This document shows positions 47,422 through 57,662 of a stretch of 64,000 bases of DNA, one piece after another (position 1 is the stretch's first letter; every line of letters starts with the position of its first letter). The notes under the pieces were generated by a model. The model was not told the DNA's origin, made no database searches, and was given only the letters and a program-made list of their open reading frames with translations. The DNA is taken from contig NZ_NPMR01000002.1 in assembly GCF_002245215.1 (NCBI RefSeq), positions 744,001 through 808,000 on the forward strand, given 5' to 3'. Origin of the DNA: Microbacterium sp. Yaish 1 (GTDB lineage Bacteria; Actinomycetota; Actinomycetes; Actinomycetales; Microbacteriaceae). Both the position numbers and the translations under genes were made by a program.

Positions 47422-48573
47422 CTACTTCAGGAAGTCGGGGATGTCGAGGTCGTCGTCGCCGAAGACCGAGTCGTACGACTCGCTCTTGGCCGACACCGGC
47501 ACCGTCTCCTTGGCCTCGCGGCGCTCGGCGGGCTCGGATGCCGCGGCCTCCTCGGCCGGGATCTCGGGGAGGACCGGCGGCGCCGAGGGACGTGCGGCCG
47601 CGATCGGCTCGATGCGAGCCTGCGGCTCGCCGCCGTCGAACCCTGCGGCGATGACCGTCACCCGCACCTCGTCGCCGAGGGTGTCGTCGATGACCGTACC
47701 GAAGATGATGTTCGCCTCGGGGTGCGCAGCTTCCTTGACCAGCTGAGCGGCATCGTTGATCTCGAAGATGCCGAGGTTCGAGCCGCCCTGAATCGACAGC
47801 AGGACGCCGTGGGCGCCCTCGATCGAGGCTTCGAGCAGAGGCGACTCGACGGCGAGCTCGGCGGCCTTGATCGCGCGATCGGCGCCGCGGGCGGAACCGA
47901 TGCCCATGAGCGCCGAACCGGCTCCCTGCATGACCGACTTGACGTCGGCGAAGTCGAGGTTGATGAGACCCGGGGTCGTGATGAGGTCGGTGATGCCCTG
48001 GACACCGGCGAGGAGCACCTGGTCGGCCGTCGCGAAGGCCTCGACCATCGAGATGCCGCGATCGCTGATCTCGAGCAGGCGGTCGTTCGGGACGACGATG
48101 AGGGTGTCGACCTCTTCCTTCAGCTTCGACACGCCGGCCTCGGCCTGGCTCTGGCGACGGCGACCCTCGAAGGAGAAGGGCTTCGTGACGACACCGATCG
48201 TGAGCGCGCCGATCGACTTGGCGATGCGCGCCACGACGGGCGCACCACCGGTGCCGGTTCCACCGCCCTCGCCGGCGGTGACGAACACCATGTCGGCACC
48301 CGCGAGCGCCTCCTCGATCTCTTCGGCGTGGTCCTCGGCCGCTCGACGCCCGACCTCGGGGTCGGCGCCGGCACCGAGGCCGCGCGTCAGCTCACGGCCG
48401 ACGTCGAGCTTGACGTCCGCGTCGCTCATGAGGAGCGCCTGCGCGTCGGTGTTCACCGCGATGAACTCGACACCCCGCAGCCCCAGCTCGATCATCCGGT
48501 TGACGGCATTGACGCCGCCACCGCCCACACCGACGACCTTGATCACCGCGAGGTAGTTCTGGTTCTGGCTCAT
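47422..48573 (-). CDS. ftsZ: Cell division protein FtsZ
   Basis: Tubulin-like GTPase that forms the Z-ring. 383 residues. The GTP-binding signature GGGTGTG is at residues 103-109; the N-terminal [13 protein letters not shown] and T7-loop [12 protein letters not shown] are also conserved. The disordered linker ends in the conserved partner-binding peptide [11 protein letters not shown]. Start ATG at 48573 has GGAGGCCGGC upstream; an ATG four codons earlier is inferior. The ~210-nt upstream region holds two inverted repeats and its own promoter candidates, so ftsZ is probably transcribed separately from ftsQ. Confidence 0.98.
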   Translation of the reverse strand: MSQNQNYLAVIKVVGVGGGGVNAVNRMIELGLRGVEFIAVNTDAQALLMSDADVKLDVGRELTRGLGAGADPEVGRRAAEDHAEEIEEALAGADMVFVTAGEGGGTGTGGAPVVARIAKSIGALTIGVVTKPFSFEGRRRQSQAEAGVSKLKEEVDTLIVVPNDRLLEISDRGISMVEAFATADQVLLAGVQGITDLITTPGLINLDFADVKSVMQGAGSALMGIGSARGADRAIKAAELAVESPLLEASIEGAHGVLLSIQGGSNLGIFEINDAAQLVKEAAHPEANIIFGTVIDDTLGDEVRVTVIAAGFDGGEPQARIEPIAAARPSAPPVLPEIPAEEAAASEPAERREAKETVPVSAKSESYDSVFGDDDLDIPDFLK

Positions 48574-48614
48574 GCCGGCCTCCATCTCGTCCCGAACCCT
48601 GCTCGTAAACCTTC

Positions 48615-48631
48615 AACCTCACGTAGAGGTT
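48615..48631 (-). promoter_or_regulatory. Inverted repeat 1 in ftsZ leader
   Basis: AACCTC-TACGT-GAGGTT on minus, perfect 6-bp arms, about 45 nt before the ftsZ start. It may be an operator or mRNA hairpin. Confidence 0.4.
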
Positions 48632-48635
48632 TAAA

Positions 48636-48656
48636 GAATTGCCGGGTATGCAATTC
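48636..48656 (-). promoter_or_regulatory. Inverted repeat 2 in ftsZ promoter region
   Basis: GAATTGC-ATACCCG-GCAATTC on minus, perfect 7-bp arms. Its left arm overlaps TTGCAT, a possible -35 hexamer. Confidence 0.35.
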
Positions 48657-48793
48657 CTGAGTTGAAGCTACGCACTCATGGACTCACCCGACGGACGTGA
48701 GCGGCGTGTCGCGACATCCCGCGTTTCACGGCACCGGAAGAGGGGCGTAGACGGCCGTGGCGACTCGATCGGCGCGGCGTCGATCGACGCGGT

Positions 48794-49828
48794 TCAGCGG
48801 ACGACGGCTGCCTGCGGCGACGAGACGTCGTAGCCGGAGGCATCCGCTCGCGCGTTCATCAGCGCTTCGAGCGCCTGCACCTTCTTGCCGGAATCGGACG
48901 GCCCGCCCCAGACGACCGAACGGCCGTCGGCGAGCGTCAGGGTGACGTCGTTGGGCGTCGTCGCCGAGAGCACGGTCACCTGGGACCGCAGCGAATCCGG
49001 CAGGGAACGGAACACCTGACCCGCGGCGGCGAAGGTGCTGGAGGACAGACCGCCCTCGACCTCGAGGAGCGGTTGTCCCGCGGGCGGCTCGGGGGTCGTC
49101 GAGAGGGCGACCCCGGCCGCGTCGACGAGCGTGTAGCCCGCTTCGCCCTGCACGGCACCCACCGGCGTCCGCTCGACGATGCGCACCACCAGCTCATGCG
49201 GGGGCCTGGCCTCGAGACTGTAGGACTCGACCAGCGGGAACGAGACCAGCGCCGCCTTGACGGCGCTCTCGTCGACGAGGGGCATCGGCGTGCCCAGCTG
49301 ACCCGCGAGCGCCGTCTCCACGGCCGCCGCGTCGAGCTGCGCGGTGCCGACGATCGTGATGCGCTCGACGGCGAACAGCGGGCTGTAGGCGGCACCGATC
49401 GACCCGAGGACGAGGGCGACCAGCACGCCCGCGGAGACCATCCAGATGCGTCTGCGCCGACGCTGGCGCGCCGTGAAGCGCCGCACCTCGCGGCGGAGCG
49501 CACGTCGTCGCGCACGCGCGGCGCCCCACAGGTCGCGCGCCGTGAGCGGGCGATCGGCCGAGTCGGCGTCCGCGGCATCCGGCGGCGGCGTCGTGGACTC
49601 CGCCCGCGCCGGCGGATCGAACGGAATGATCGGGGCGATTCCGTAGTCCCGGCCGCGCTGGTGCCACAGCTCCTCGACGGGCTGAGTCTGCGTGGAGTCC
49701 GGCGAGGCGACCTCGGCCCCGTTGCCCGCGTCCTGCCCCGCAGGGGCGCGACGCTTCCCGGACGCGCCTGCGCCGTCCTGCCCGCCGGCGGGCCGTGACG
49801 AGGGCGGCAGCGGACTCGGGCGGCGCAC
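48794..49828 (-). CDS. ftsQ: Cell division protein FtsQ
   Basis: Bitopic divisome protein that recruits FtsL/FtsB-type partners. 344 residues: a long charged cytoplasmic region (~130 residues), one transmembrane helix (IWMVSAGVLVALVLGSIGAAY), the POTRA domain (FAVERITIVGTAQLDAAAVETAL) and the FtsQ beta domain with VRIVERTPVGAVQ and YTLVDAAGVAL. GTG start 3 nt after the murC stop. It ends before a separately regulated ftsZ. Confidence 0.94.
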   Translation of the reverse strand: MRRPSPLPPSSRPAGGQDGAGASGKRRAPAGQDAGNGAEVASPDSTQTQPVEELWHQRGRDYGIAPIIPFDPPARAESTTPPPDAADADSADRPLTARDLWGAARARRRALRREVRRFTARQRRRRRIWMVSAGVLVALVLGSIGAAYSPLFAVERITIVGTAQLDAAAVETALAGQLGTPMPLVDESAVKAALVSFPLVESYSLEARPPHELVVRIVERTPVGAVQGEAGYTLVDAAGVALSTTPEPPAGQPLLEVEGGLSSSTFAAAGQVFRSLPDSLRSQVTVLSATTPNDVTLTLADGRSVVWGGPSDSGKKVQALEALMNARADASGYDVSSPQAAVVR

Positions 49829-49831
49829 CGG

Positions 49832-51232
49832 CTAGTCCTCCGCCCGGGCGAGCGCGTCGAGCACCTGCGGGATGATCAGGTTCACGTTCCCGCAGCCCAG
49901 GGTGACGATGAAGTCGCCGTCGCGCGCGACACCGGCCGTGTAATCCGCGGCTTCCTGCCAGTCGGGGACGAAGTGCACGCGCTCGGCGTCGGCGAACGCG
50001 CCGCTGACGAGCTCGCCGGTGACACCCGGGACCGGGTCCTCGCGTGCTCCGTAGACATCGAGGACGACGGTGTGGTCGGCGTGCGTCTCGAGGACGTCGG
50101 CGAACTCACGGAACATCTCCTGGGTACGCGAGTACGTGTGCGGCTGGTGGAGAGCGATGATGCGCCCCTCCCCCACGACCGTCCGTGCCGCGGAGAGTGC
50201 CGCCGCCACCTCGGTCGGGTGGTGGGCGTAATCGTCGTACACACTGACACCGCGAGTGACCCCGTGGAGCTCGAAGCGCCGAGCCGTGCCCCCGAAGCCC
50301 TCGACGGCGCGCAGTGCGCGCTCGAGCTCGTACCCGAGGGCGGTCAGCACCGCCACGGCACCCGCTGCGTTGATCGCGTTGTGGGCACCCGGCACCGAGA
50401 GGCGCCCGTGGACCGTCTCGTCGCCTACGGTGAGCGAGAACGACACCGGACCGTCGGTCACGATGTCCGAGACCCGCACGTCCGCGTCGGCAGCCTCGCC
50501 GAACGTGATGACCCGCCGGTGCGTGAGGGCCGCCGCGACGCGGCCCGCACCGGGGTCGTCGGCCGAGATGACGACGGCTTCGCGGGCGCCGTCGGCGAAG
50601 CGGACGAACCCGTCGTAGAACGCGTCGCGCGTCTGCCAGTGGTCCAGATGATCCGGATCGACGTTGGTGATGAGCGCGATCGAGGTGTCGTAGAGCAGGA
50701 AGGTGCCGTCGGACTCGTCCGCTTCGATCACGAAGACATCGTCGTCGCCGGTCGCGCTCGAGACCCCCAGATCCGCGATGACGCCGCCGTTGACGAAGGT
50801 CGGACGGGTCCCGAGACCGCGGAGCGCCGTGACGATCATGCCGGTGGAGGTCGTCTTGCCGTGCGCTCCGGCCACCGAGACGAGTCGGCGGCCGCCGATG
50901 AGCCAGTGCAGTGCTTGCGAGCGGTGGATGACGTGCAGCCCGCGCTCCTTGGCGAGGAGGAACTCCGGGTTCTCGGGCCAGATGGCCCCCGTGTGGACGA
51001 CCGTGTCGGCGTCGTCGGGCAGGTGCGCCGCGTCGTGCCCGACGTGGACATCGGCCCCGCGCGCCGCGAGCGCGCGCATCGCGGGGCTGTCGGCACGGTC
51101 GGAACCCGAGACGCGGATGCCGCGGTCGAGGAACATCCCGGCGAGGCCGGACATGCCCGATCCACCGATGCCGATGAAGTGCGCGGCGGTGATGTCGGCG
51201 GGGATCGGGAGGCTCAGGTCGGGTCTGATCAT
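49832..51232 (-). CDS. murC: UDP-N-acetylmuramate-L-alanine ligase
   Basis: Adds the first amino acid to UDP-MurNAc. 466 residues: N-terminal nucleotide domain ([17 protein letters not shown]), central ATP domain with P-loop [13 protein letters not shown], and [13 protein letters not shown], then [15 protein letters not shown] in the C-terminal domain. ATG start. TAGACT (51247-51242) lies 9 nt upstream, so an internal promoter with a 2-3 nt leader is likely, splitting murC-ftsQ from murG upstream, whose stop is 49 nt away. Confidence 0.97.
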   Translation of the reverse strand: MIRPDLSLPIPADITAAHFIGIGGSGMSGLAGMFLDRGIRVSGSDRADSPAMRALAARGADVHVGHDAAHLPDDADTVVHTGAIWPENPEFLLAKERGLHVIHRSQALHWLIGGRRLVSVAGAHGKTTSTGMIVTALRGLGTRPTFVNGGVIADLGVSSATGDDDVFVIEADESDGTFLLYDTSIALITNVDPDHLDHWQTRDAFYDGFVRFADGAREAVVISADDPGAGRVAAALTHRRVITFGEAADADVRVSDIVTDGPVSFSLTVGDETVHGRLSVPGAHNAINAAGAVAVLTALGYELERALRAVEGFGGTARRFELHGVTRGVSVYDDYAHHPTEVAAALSAARTVVGEGRIIALHQPHTYSRTQEMFREFADVLETHADHTVVLDVYGAREDPVPGVTGELVSGAFADAERVHFVPDWQEAADYTAGVARDGDFIVTLGCGNVNLIIPQVLDALARAED

Positions 51233-51241
51233 GACCCGTCA

Positions 51242-51247
51242 AGTCTA
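51242..51247 (-). promoter_or_regulatory. -10 candidate of internal murC promoter
   Basis: TAGACT on minus in the 49-nt gap between murG and murC; the start of transcription falls at or 2-3 nt before the murC ATG. Confidence 0.4.
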
Positions 51248-51281
51248 GGTCGCCCGGCTGAGAGGACCGCCCGCCACGCCC

Positions 51282-52355
51282 TCAGCGTCGCTGTGCCGCG
51301 TCGAGGAGGGCCACGACGTTGGCCGCCCCGTCGCGTATGCCGATCGACGCGGCAGCGCGCCGCATCCGGTCGAGCTCGTCACGGTCTCTCAGCAGGGGAA
51401 CGACCTCCGCGCGCACGCGGTCGGGCGTGAAGTCGGCGTCGTCGATGATGCGGGCAGCACCGGCTCGCACCGCTCCCGCGGCATTCAGCGCCTGCTCGCC
51501 GTTGCCCACGGCGTAGGGGACGTACACCGCCGGGATGCCGAGTGCGCTGACCTCGCTCACGGTCGCCGCTCCCGAACGCGAGACCACGACGTCCGCGAGA
51601 GCGAACGCGAGATCCATCCGATCGAGGTACGGCACGACCCGGTAGTCGGGCGACGGCGCGTCGGACACCTCGTTGCGCTCCCCCGCGGCGTGCAGCACCT
51701 GCCAACCGGCGTCGACGATGTCCCGCCACGAACCCGCGAGCGCCTCGTTGAGCCGTCGCGCCCCCAGCGAGCCGCCGAAGACCAGGACGACCGGGCGCGC
51801 CGGGTCGAGACCGAAGGCGGCCGCGGCTTCGTCGCGACGCGCTGAGCGGTCGAGGTCGACGATCTCGCGGCGGAGCGGCATCCCGACCACCTGCGAACCG
51901 CGAAGCGGCGTCCCCTCGAACACGGTGCCGGTCGCGGCGGCGTTCCGCGCCCCCAGGACATTGGCGAGGCCGGGACGCGCGTTGGCCTCGTGGACGACGT
52001 AGGGAACGCCCTCGCGGCGCGCGGCGACGTAGGCCGGCGCGGCCGCGTAGCCGCCGAATCCCGCGACGACGTCGACGCCGCGTTCGCGGATGTGAGTGCG
52101 CACCTGTGCGACCGCCCGCAACCAGCGGGCGGGGAACCGGACGGCGGCGCCGTTCGGGCGACGCGGGAACGGCACCTTGTCGACGATGAGGAGTTCGTAA
52201 CCGCGCTCGGGCACCAGACGGGACTCGAGCCCCTCGCGCGTGCCCAGTACGAGAACGGTGTCGTCGGGACGTCGGGCACGCAGCTCGTCGGCGACGGAGA
52301 GCAGCGGATTCACGTGTCCCGCCGTGCCGCCGCCCGCCAGAAGGTAGGTGGTCAC
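51282..52355 (-). CDS. murG: UDP-GlcNAc:undecaprenyl-PP-MurNAc-pentapeptide transferase
   Basis: Makes lipid II from lipid I on the inner face of the membrane. 357 residues, GT-B fold. N-terminal glycine loop LLAGGGTAGHVNP, second loop GFGGYAAAPAYVAA, and the acceptor/donor segments VFGGSLGARRLNEAL and VVSRSGAATVSEV are typical, with PYAVGNGEQALNA before the C-terminal helix. GTG start, 10 nt after ftsW. Confidence 0.97.
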   Translation of the reverse strand: MTTYLLAGGGTAGHVNPLLSVADELRARRPDDTVLVLGTREGLESRLVPERGYELLIVDKVPFPRRPNGAAVRFPARWLRAVAQVRTHIRERGVDVVAGFGGYAAAPAYVAARREGVPYVVHEANARPGLANVLGARNAAATGTVFEGTPLRGSQVVGMPLRREIVDLDRSARRDEAAAAFGLDPARPVVLVFGGSLGARRLNEALAGSWRDIVDAGWQVLHAAGERNEVSDAPSPDYRVVPYLDRMDLAFALADVVVSRSGAATVSEVSALGIPAVYVPYAVGNGEQALNAAGAVRAGAARIIDDADFTPDRVRAEVVPLLRDRDELDRMRRAAASIGIRDGAANVVALLDAAQRR

Positions 52356-52365
52356 CGGATCGAGC

Positions 52366-53649
52366 CTACCGGCGGGCGGAGCCGGCCCGAGCGGGCGCCG
52401 GCCGCACGGGTCGCGCCCCCGAGGCCACGTCGAGCGCGGGCGTGCGCACCGGCAGCGTGCGTGCGAACGACAGCAGGACTCCCGTGGCGAGAAGCCCCGA
52501 GACGAGCGAGGTGCCGCCCTGAGACATGAACGGCAGCGGGACGCCGAGGACCGGGAAGACGCGCAGCACGACGCCGATGTTGATGAGCGCCTGGCCCACG
52601 ATCCAGATCGTGATGCCGCCCGCGACGATGCGCACGAACGGATCGTTGGTCTTTCGGATGATGTGGAAGGCCCCGACGGCGTAGAGGGCGAACAGGCCGA
52701 GCACGACGGCGCAGCCGATGAGCCCGAGCTCCTCGCCGACGATCGCGAAGATGTAGTCGTTCGCCGCGGCCGGCAGCCACTGGTACTTCTCGCGGGAGTT
52801 GCCCAGGCCGAGCCCGAAGATCCCGCCGCTCGCGAGCGCCCAGACGCCGTGGAGCGGCTGGTAGCACGAGCCCGCGTCGGCGAAGTAGCAGTCGGTCGAG
52901 TCGACGTTGAGGAAGCTCATGATGCGAGCCATGCGGTTGGGGCTCGTCACGGCGAAGACGGCGGCGGCGACCACGACCAGGATCACGGGGATCACGAACA
53001 GCCGCAGCTTCACGCCGGAGAAGAAGAGGCACCCCAGCAGGATCGACATGAGGATCATCGCCGTCCCCAGGTCGTGTCCGCCCATGACGGTGCCGATCAC
53101 CAGCGTGCCCACGGGCACCACCGGGATGAACACGTGCTGCCACTTCGACAGGAGCGTCTGCTTGCGGTAGAGCACGAACCCCAGCCAGATCGCGAGCGCG
53201 AGCTTGAGGAACTCCGACGGCTGCGCCTGGAACCCGAACAGGGAGATCCAGTTCGTGTTCCCGTCGTTGTGGACACCGAGGCCCGGGACGAAGACGAGCA
53301 GCTGCAGCGCGATGCCGAGGCCGAGCGCCGGCCACGCGATGCGCTTCCAGAACTGCAGCGGCATCCGGCCCGCGATGAACATGAGCGGGATGCCGAGGAG
53401 CGCGAACACCGCCTGCTTGAGCACCGTCTCGAACGGGCTCGCGTTCGCCGTCGCCATCGTGGCCGAGAGGACCATCACGAGACCGAAGCCCGTCAGGATG
53501 AGCGCGGTCGACGCGAGCAGCAGGAACTCGCTGGGCACCGGGGCGAAGACGCGCCCCAGCGACACCCGCGCGGCGAATCCGCTGCGCGCCGGGCCGTCGT
53601 CAGCGAGGTTGGTCGGTGGTGGCGTCGGGCGGCTCGGCGTCGTGGTCAC
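52366..53649 (-). CDS. ftsW: Septal peptidoglycan glycosyltransferase FtsW
   Basis: SEDS-family polymerase that works with FtsI. 427 residues with about ten helices. Signature blocks: VLSATMATANASPFETVLKQ, QPSEFLKLALAIWLGF, GGHDLGTAMILMSI, and FVNIGVVLRVFP-type ALINIGVVLRVFPVLGVPLPFMSQGGTS. I chose the GTG at 53649, which has GGGGAG 5 nt upstream; it overlaps the murD 3' end by 50 nt. A longer reading has a nonconserved Ser/Pro extension. Confidence 0.93.
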   Translation of the reverse strand: MTTTPSRPTPPPTNLADDGPARSGFAARVSLGRVFAPVPSEFLLLASTALILTGFGLVMVLSATMATANASPFETVLKQAVFALLGIPLMFIAGRMPLQFWKRIAWPALGLGIALQLLVFVPGLGVHNDGNTNWISLFGFQAQPSEFLKLALAIWLGFVLYRKQTLLSKWQHVFIPVVPVGTLVIGTVMGGHDLGTAMILMSILLGCLFFSGVKLRLFVIPVILVVVAAAVFAVTSPNRMARIMSFLNVDSTDCYFADAGSCYQPLHGVWALASGGIFGLGLGNSREKYQWLPAAANDYIFAIVGEELGLIGCAVVLGLFALYAVGAFHIIRKTNDPFVRIVAGGITIWIVGQALINIGVVLRVFPVLGVPLPFMSQGGTSLVSGLLATGVLLSFARTLPVRTPALDVASGARPVRPAPARAGSARR

Positions 53650-55147
53650 CGTCTCCCCTTCCGATCCGTTCGCGCACGGCGTCCGCGAAGCGGCGACCGC
53701 GGTCTGCGTAGGAGGCGAACTGATCGAACGAGGCGGCTGCGGGAGCGAGGAGGACGACGTCCCCGTCACCCGCGACCTCGGCCGCCAGTTCGACGACCCG
53801 TGCCATGACCTCCTCAGTCTGAGTCGCCTCGACCTCGATCACCGGAACCGCGGGGGCGTGTCGCGCGAACGCCGCCAGAACGGCCGTGCGGTCCTCGCCG
53901 ATGACGATGGCCGCCTTGGTCGCGGCGCCGCGTCCCGCGACGAGCGCGGAGATGTCGACCCCCTTGAGGAGCCCGCCCACGACCCAGATCGCACCCGGGA
54001 AGGCGGCGAGCGACGACGCCGCAGCGTGCGGGTTGGTCGCCTTGGAGTCGTCGACCCAGGTCACGCCCGCCACTCGGGCGACGACTTCGATCCGGTGGGG
54101 ATCGAGGCGGAACGCCAGGACGGCGGCGCGGATGGCGGCCGGCTCGACGTCCAGGGATCGTGCGAGCGCGGCCGCGGCCAGGATGTTCGCGACGATGTGC
54201 GGAGCGGCGAGGTCTCGCGCCGCGAGCTCGGCGACCGTCGTCAGCTCGAGAGCCGAAGCGCGCCGGTCCTCGTGGAAGGCGCGATCGACGAGGATGCCGT
54301 CGACGACGCCGAGGTCGCTCGGGCCGGGCACGCCCAGGTCGAAGCCGATGGCGCGGCAGCCCTCGACGACCTCGGCCTCCTCGACCATCTCGCGCGTGGC
54401 GACATCCGCCTTGTTGTAGACGCACGCGACGCGGGTGTTCTCGTACACCACGGCCTTGGCGTCGCGATAGGCGGCGAACGAGCCGTGCCACTCGAGGTGG
54501 TCGTCCGCCAGATTCAGGCAGACGCTCGCGTGCGGCGAGAGCCGATCGGGGCCTTCGGCCAGTCCCAGATACCAGAGCTGATGACTCGACACCTCGACGA
54601 CCAGGACGTCGAATCCACCCGGATCGCGGACGGCGTCAAGCACCGGCACGCCGATGTTGCCGCAGGGCGCGGCACGCAGTCCCCCGGCGGCGAGCATCGC
54701 GGCCGTGAGTTGCGTCGTGGTCGTCTTGCCGTTCGTGCCCGTGATGAGCACCCAGTCGGCCGGGCGCCCGTCGGGGCGGACGACCTTGTCGCGCACGCGC
54801 CATGCCAGCTCGATGTCGCCCCACACGGCGATGCCGCTCTCGCGCGCCCATCGGATGACGGGGTGATGCGGCGGGAACCCGGGCGAGGCGACGACGACGT
54901 CGGGGGCGTGATCGGCCACCGCGTCGGGGACGCTCTGCAGCGAGCCGTCATGCAGCGCGACGCCGATCACCGGCAGGAGCCGCGCGTACTCGGCATCCGC
55001 TCCCTCCGTCGCCACGAGGACGTCCGCGCCGAGCTCGGCGAGGGTGTCGGCCACCGAGAAACCCGTGACCGAGAGTCCGAGGACGACGACGCGGAGGCCG
55101 CGCCAGTCGGCGTTCCAGCTCGTCAGGTCGTGCAGGCGCGCGGTCAT
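53600..55147 (-). CDS. murD: UDP-N-acetylmuramoyl-L-alanine-D-glutamate ligase
   Basis: Adds D-glutamate to UDP-MurNAc-L-Ala. 515 residues, slightly long due to a C-terminal acidic/His-rich tail (RGDGDHDAEPPDATTDQPR) encoded where it overlaps ftsW. N-terminal VVVLGLSVTGFSVADTL, P-loop LITGTNGKTTTTQL, VVEVSSHQLWYLG, NLADDHLEWHGSF and WVDDSKATNPHAA are conserved. The ATG overlaps the mraY stop (ATGA). Confidence 0.96.
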   Translation of the reverse strand: MTARLHDLTSWNADWRGLRVVVLGLSVTGFSVADTLAELGADVLVATEGADAEYARLLPVIGVALHDGSLQSVPDAVADHAPDVVVASPGFPPHHPVIRWARESGIAVWGDIELAWRVRDKVVRPDGRPADWVLITGTNGKTTTTQLTAAMLAAGGLRAAPCGNIGVPVLDAVRDPGGFDVLVVEVSSHQLWYLGLAEGPDRLSPHASVCLNLADDHLEWHGSFAAYRDAKAVVYENTRVACVYNKADVATREMVEEAEVVEGCRAIGFDLGVPGPSDLGVVDGILVDRAFHEDRRASALELTTVAELAARDLAAPHIVANILAAAALARSLDVEPAAIRAAVLAFRLDPHRIEVVARVAGVTWVDDSKATNPHAAASSLAAFPGAIWVVGGLLKGVDISALVAGRGAATKAAIVIGEDRTAVLAAFARHAPAVPVIEVEATQTEEVMARVVELAAEVAGDGDVVLLAPAAASFDQFASYADRGRRFADAVRERIGRGDGDHDAEPPDATTDQPR

Positions 55148-56253
55148 ACCGCCGCCAGCCAGGCCACGTAGAAGAGACCGACGCCGCCGACGGCGAGCAT
55201 CCCGGCGATGATCCACATCCGCACGACGATCGTCACCTCGGGCCACCCGCGCATCTCGAGATGGTGGTGGAAGGGGCTCATGAGGAAGAGACGCTTACCG
55301 CCGGTCGCCTTGAAGTAGTACCGCTGGAGGATCACCGAACCCGGGGCGATGATGAACACGCCGGCGATGATGACCGCGAGCAGCTCGGTGCGCGAGAGCA
55401 CGGCCATGGCGACGATGACGCCGCCGATCGCCATCGATCCGACGTCGCCCATGAAGATCTTGGCCTTCGGCGCGTTCCACCAGAGGAACCCGACGAGTGC
55501 GCCCACGAAGGACGCCGAGATGATCGTGAGGTCCATCGGGTCGTTCGTCGTGTAGCACGCGGCCTCGTACGCCGGCACGAGGGCGCCGCTCGCGCACCGC
55601 TGCTGGAACTGCCAGAAGGTCACGAGGCTGTACGCCGACACCGTGAAGATGCCCGCGCCGGTCGCGAGCCCGTCGAGACCGTCGGTCAGGTTGGTGGCGT
55701 TGGACCACGCGACGGCTTGGAAGGAGATCCACGCGAGATACAGGAGCCAGCCGGCGACACCGCCCAGCGCCATGAACGACAGCCAGTCGATGTCGCGGAA
55801 AAGCGAGATGAAGGGCCGTCCGACCGGCTCGCCTCCGTCGTTGGGCACGAGCAGGGCGAGGATGCCGAACGAGACGGCCACGATCACCTGCCCGGCGACC
55901 TTCCGCCACCCGGAGAGCCCGAGGCTCCGCTGCGATCGGACCTTCATGTAATCGTCGATGAACCCGACGATTCCCAGCCCGACCATCATCCAGATGACGA
56001 GCAGACCCGACATCGACGGCGGCGCGCCACCGGTCAGCGTGCCGACGAGGTAGCCGACGATCGTGCCGATGATGAAGATGATGCCGCCCATCGTGGGCGT
56101 CCCGCGCTTGGCGTGGTGGCTCGGGTTGGTCGCGTCGTCGGGCGTGCGGATGACCTGACCCCACCCGAGCTTCTCGAAGAGCCGGATGAACAGGGGGGTC
56201 AGGAAGAGTGTGAACGCGAGCGAGATCGTCGCGGCCGTCAGCAGGGATCTCAC
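55144..56253 (-). CDS. mraY: Phospho-MurNAc-pentapeptide transferase (MraY)
   Basis: Makes lipid I from UDP-MurNAc-pentapeptide and undecaprenyl phosphate. 369 residues, ten helices. Hallmarks: SHHAKRGTPTMGGIIF, GFIDDYMKVR (catalytic Asp pair), NATNLTDGLDGLA, FMGDVGSMAIGG and the C-terminal loop LMSPFHHHLEMRGW. GTG start overlapping the murF stop (GTGA). It uses the murF product, fitting the cluster order. Confidence 0.97.
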   Translation of the reverse strand: MRSLLTAATISLAFTLFLTPLFIRLFEKLGWGQVIRTPDDATNPSHHAKRGTPTMGGIIFIIGTIVGYLVGTLTGGAPPSMSGLLVIWMMVGLGIVGFIDDYMKVRSQRSLGLSGWRKVAGQVIVAVSFGILALLVPNDGGEPVGRPFISLFRDIDWLSFMALGGVAGWLLYLAWISFQAVAWSNATNLTDGLDGLATGAGIFTVSAYSLVTFWQFQQRCASGALVPAYEAACYTTNDPMDLTIISASFVGALVGFLWWNAPKAKIFMGDVGSMAIGGVIVAMAVLSRTELLAVIIAGVFIIAPGSVILQRYYFKATGGKRLFLMSPFHHHLEMRGWPEVTIVVRMWIIAGMLAVGGVGLFYVAWLAAV

Positions 56254-57662
56254 GAGAAGAATTCTCCCAGACGATCACCGAGGTGCCGCAGTCCGGCGGA
56301 GTTCGACGACTTCACCAGCACGCGGTCGCCCGCGCGGAGCTCCTCGATCAGGTAGTCGTAGGCGGCGTCGGCGTCCGCGAAGAACACCGCCTCGCCGTCC
56401 CATGACCCCTCGCCGATCGCAGCGAGGTACAGGCGTCGCGCCTCGGCGCCGACGACGACGATCCGCTCGATGCGGAGGCGGACGGCCTGGAGGCCGACGC
56501 GATCATGCTCGTCACCGGCGAACTCTCCGAGCTCGCTCATCGCACCGAGCACGGCCACCTTGCGCTCGCCGGGCTGCGTGATCTGCGCGAGGGTCCGCAG
56601 CGCTGCGGCCATCGAGTCGGGGCTCGCGTTGTAGGCGTCGTTGATGATGCGCACGGACTCCGACCCGAGCGGCTGCATCCGCCAGCGCTCTGCGAGCTCG
56701 ACCGTCTCGAGCCGCGCGATGGCGTCTTCGAGCGCGACCCCGAGCTCGAGAGCCGCGGTGATCGCGGCCAACGCGTTCATGACGTGATGCTCGCCGAGCA
56801 CCCGCAGCCGCAACGGCATCCGCTGATCTCCGACGGCGACGACGCAGGTCGTCCCCGACGCGTCCACCTCGACATCGTCCGCCCGCACCTCGGCTGCGGC
56901 GCCCCGTCCGAACCAGCGGACGCGCACACCGCGCGCCTCGGCCACCGCTGCCATCGTCGCGACGCGCGCGTCGTCGGCGTTGAGGACGGCCACGCCGCCG
57001 GGGCGGACCGCCTCGACCAGCTCGGTCTTGGCCTTGAGGGTCGCCTCGACGCCGCCGAAGCCGCCGGCGTGGGCCATCCCGACCATGAGCACCACCCCGA
57101 CATCGGGGGTCACCAGGCCCGCGAGACGCGCGATCTGACCCGAGCCGTCCGCGCCGAATTCGCTGACGAGGTAGCGCGTGTCGTCCGCGACACGGAGCAT
57201 GGTCAACGGCGCACCGACGGAGTTGTTGAACGATGCCCGCGGCGCGACCGTCGGCCCCTCCCCCTCGAGGATGCGAGCGAGGAGGTTCTTCGTCGTCGTC
57301 TTGCCGTTGGAACCGGTGATGCCCACGACGCGGAGATCACCCGTCGACCGCACGCGTCCGACGACCTCGCGCGCGAGGTCGGCCAGCGCCGTCACGGCGT
57401 CGGCGACGACGATCTGCGTGATCTCGGCGTCGACCGGGTGCTCGACGATCGCGAGCGCGGCTCCGGCCTCGGCGGCCGCGGGCACGAAGAGGTGGCCGTC
57501 GGTCGCCTCACCCGGCTTGGCCACGAAGACATCTCCCGGACCGATGTTCCGCGAGTCCGTGTCGACCGTTCCCCCGACGCGGGTGGCGGGAGAGTCGCCC
57601 CCGGCGAGGTGGAGGGTGCCGGAGAGCACTCGAGCGATATCGGACAACGGAAGGGAGATCAT
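56250..57662 (-). CDS. murF: UDP-MurNAc-tripeptide-D-Ala-D-Ala ligase
   Basis: Adds D-Ala-D-Ala to the UDP-MurNAc-tripeptide. 470 residues. P-loop VVGITGSNGKTTTKN, followed by ASFNNSVGAPLTML, VSEFGADGSGQIARL, LGEHHVMNALAAITAAL and IINDAYNASPDSMAAAL are diagnostic of MurF rather than MurE: the MurE-specific DNPR-type residue region is absent. ATG at 57662 with GAGGA 7-8 nt upstream; an in-frame TTG two codons earlier is worse. It follows ftsI after 28 nt, with no murE between. Confidence 0.96.
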   Translation of the reverse strand: MISLPLSDIARVLSGTLHLAGGDSPATRVGGTVDTDSRNIGPGDVFVAKPGEATDGHLFVPAAAEAGAALAIVEHPVDAEITQIVVADAVTALADLAREVVGRVRSTGDLRVVGITGSNGKTTTKNLLARILEGEGPTVAPRASFNNSVGAPLTMLRVADDTRYLVSEFGADGSGQIARLAGLVTPDVGVVLMVGMAHAGGFGGVEATLKAKTELVEAVRPGGVAVLNADDARVATMAAVAEARGVRVRWFGRGAAAEVRADDVEVDASGTTCVVAVGDQRMPLRLRVLGEHHVMNALAAITAALELGVALEDAIARLETVELAERWRMQPLGSESVRIINDAYNASPDSMAAALRTLAQITQPGERKVAVLGAMSELGEFAGDEHDRVGLQAVRLRIERIVVVGAEARRLYLAAIGEGSWDGEAVFFADADAAYDYLIEELRAGDRVLVKSSNSAGLRHLGDRLGEFFS

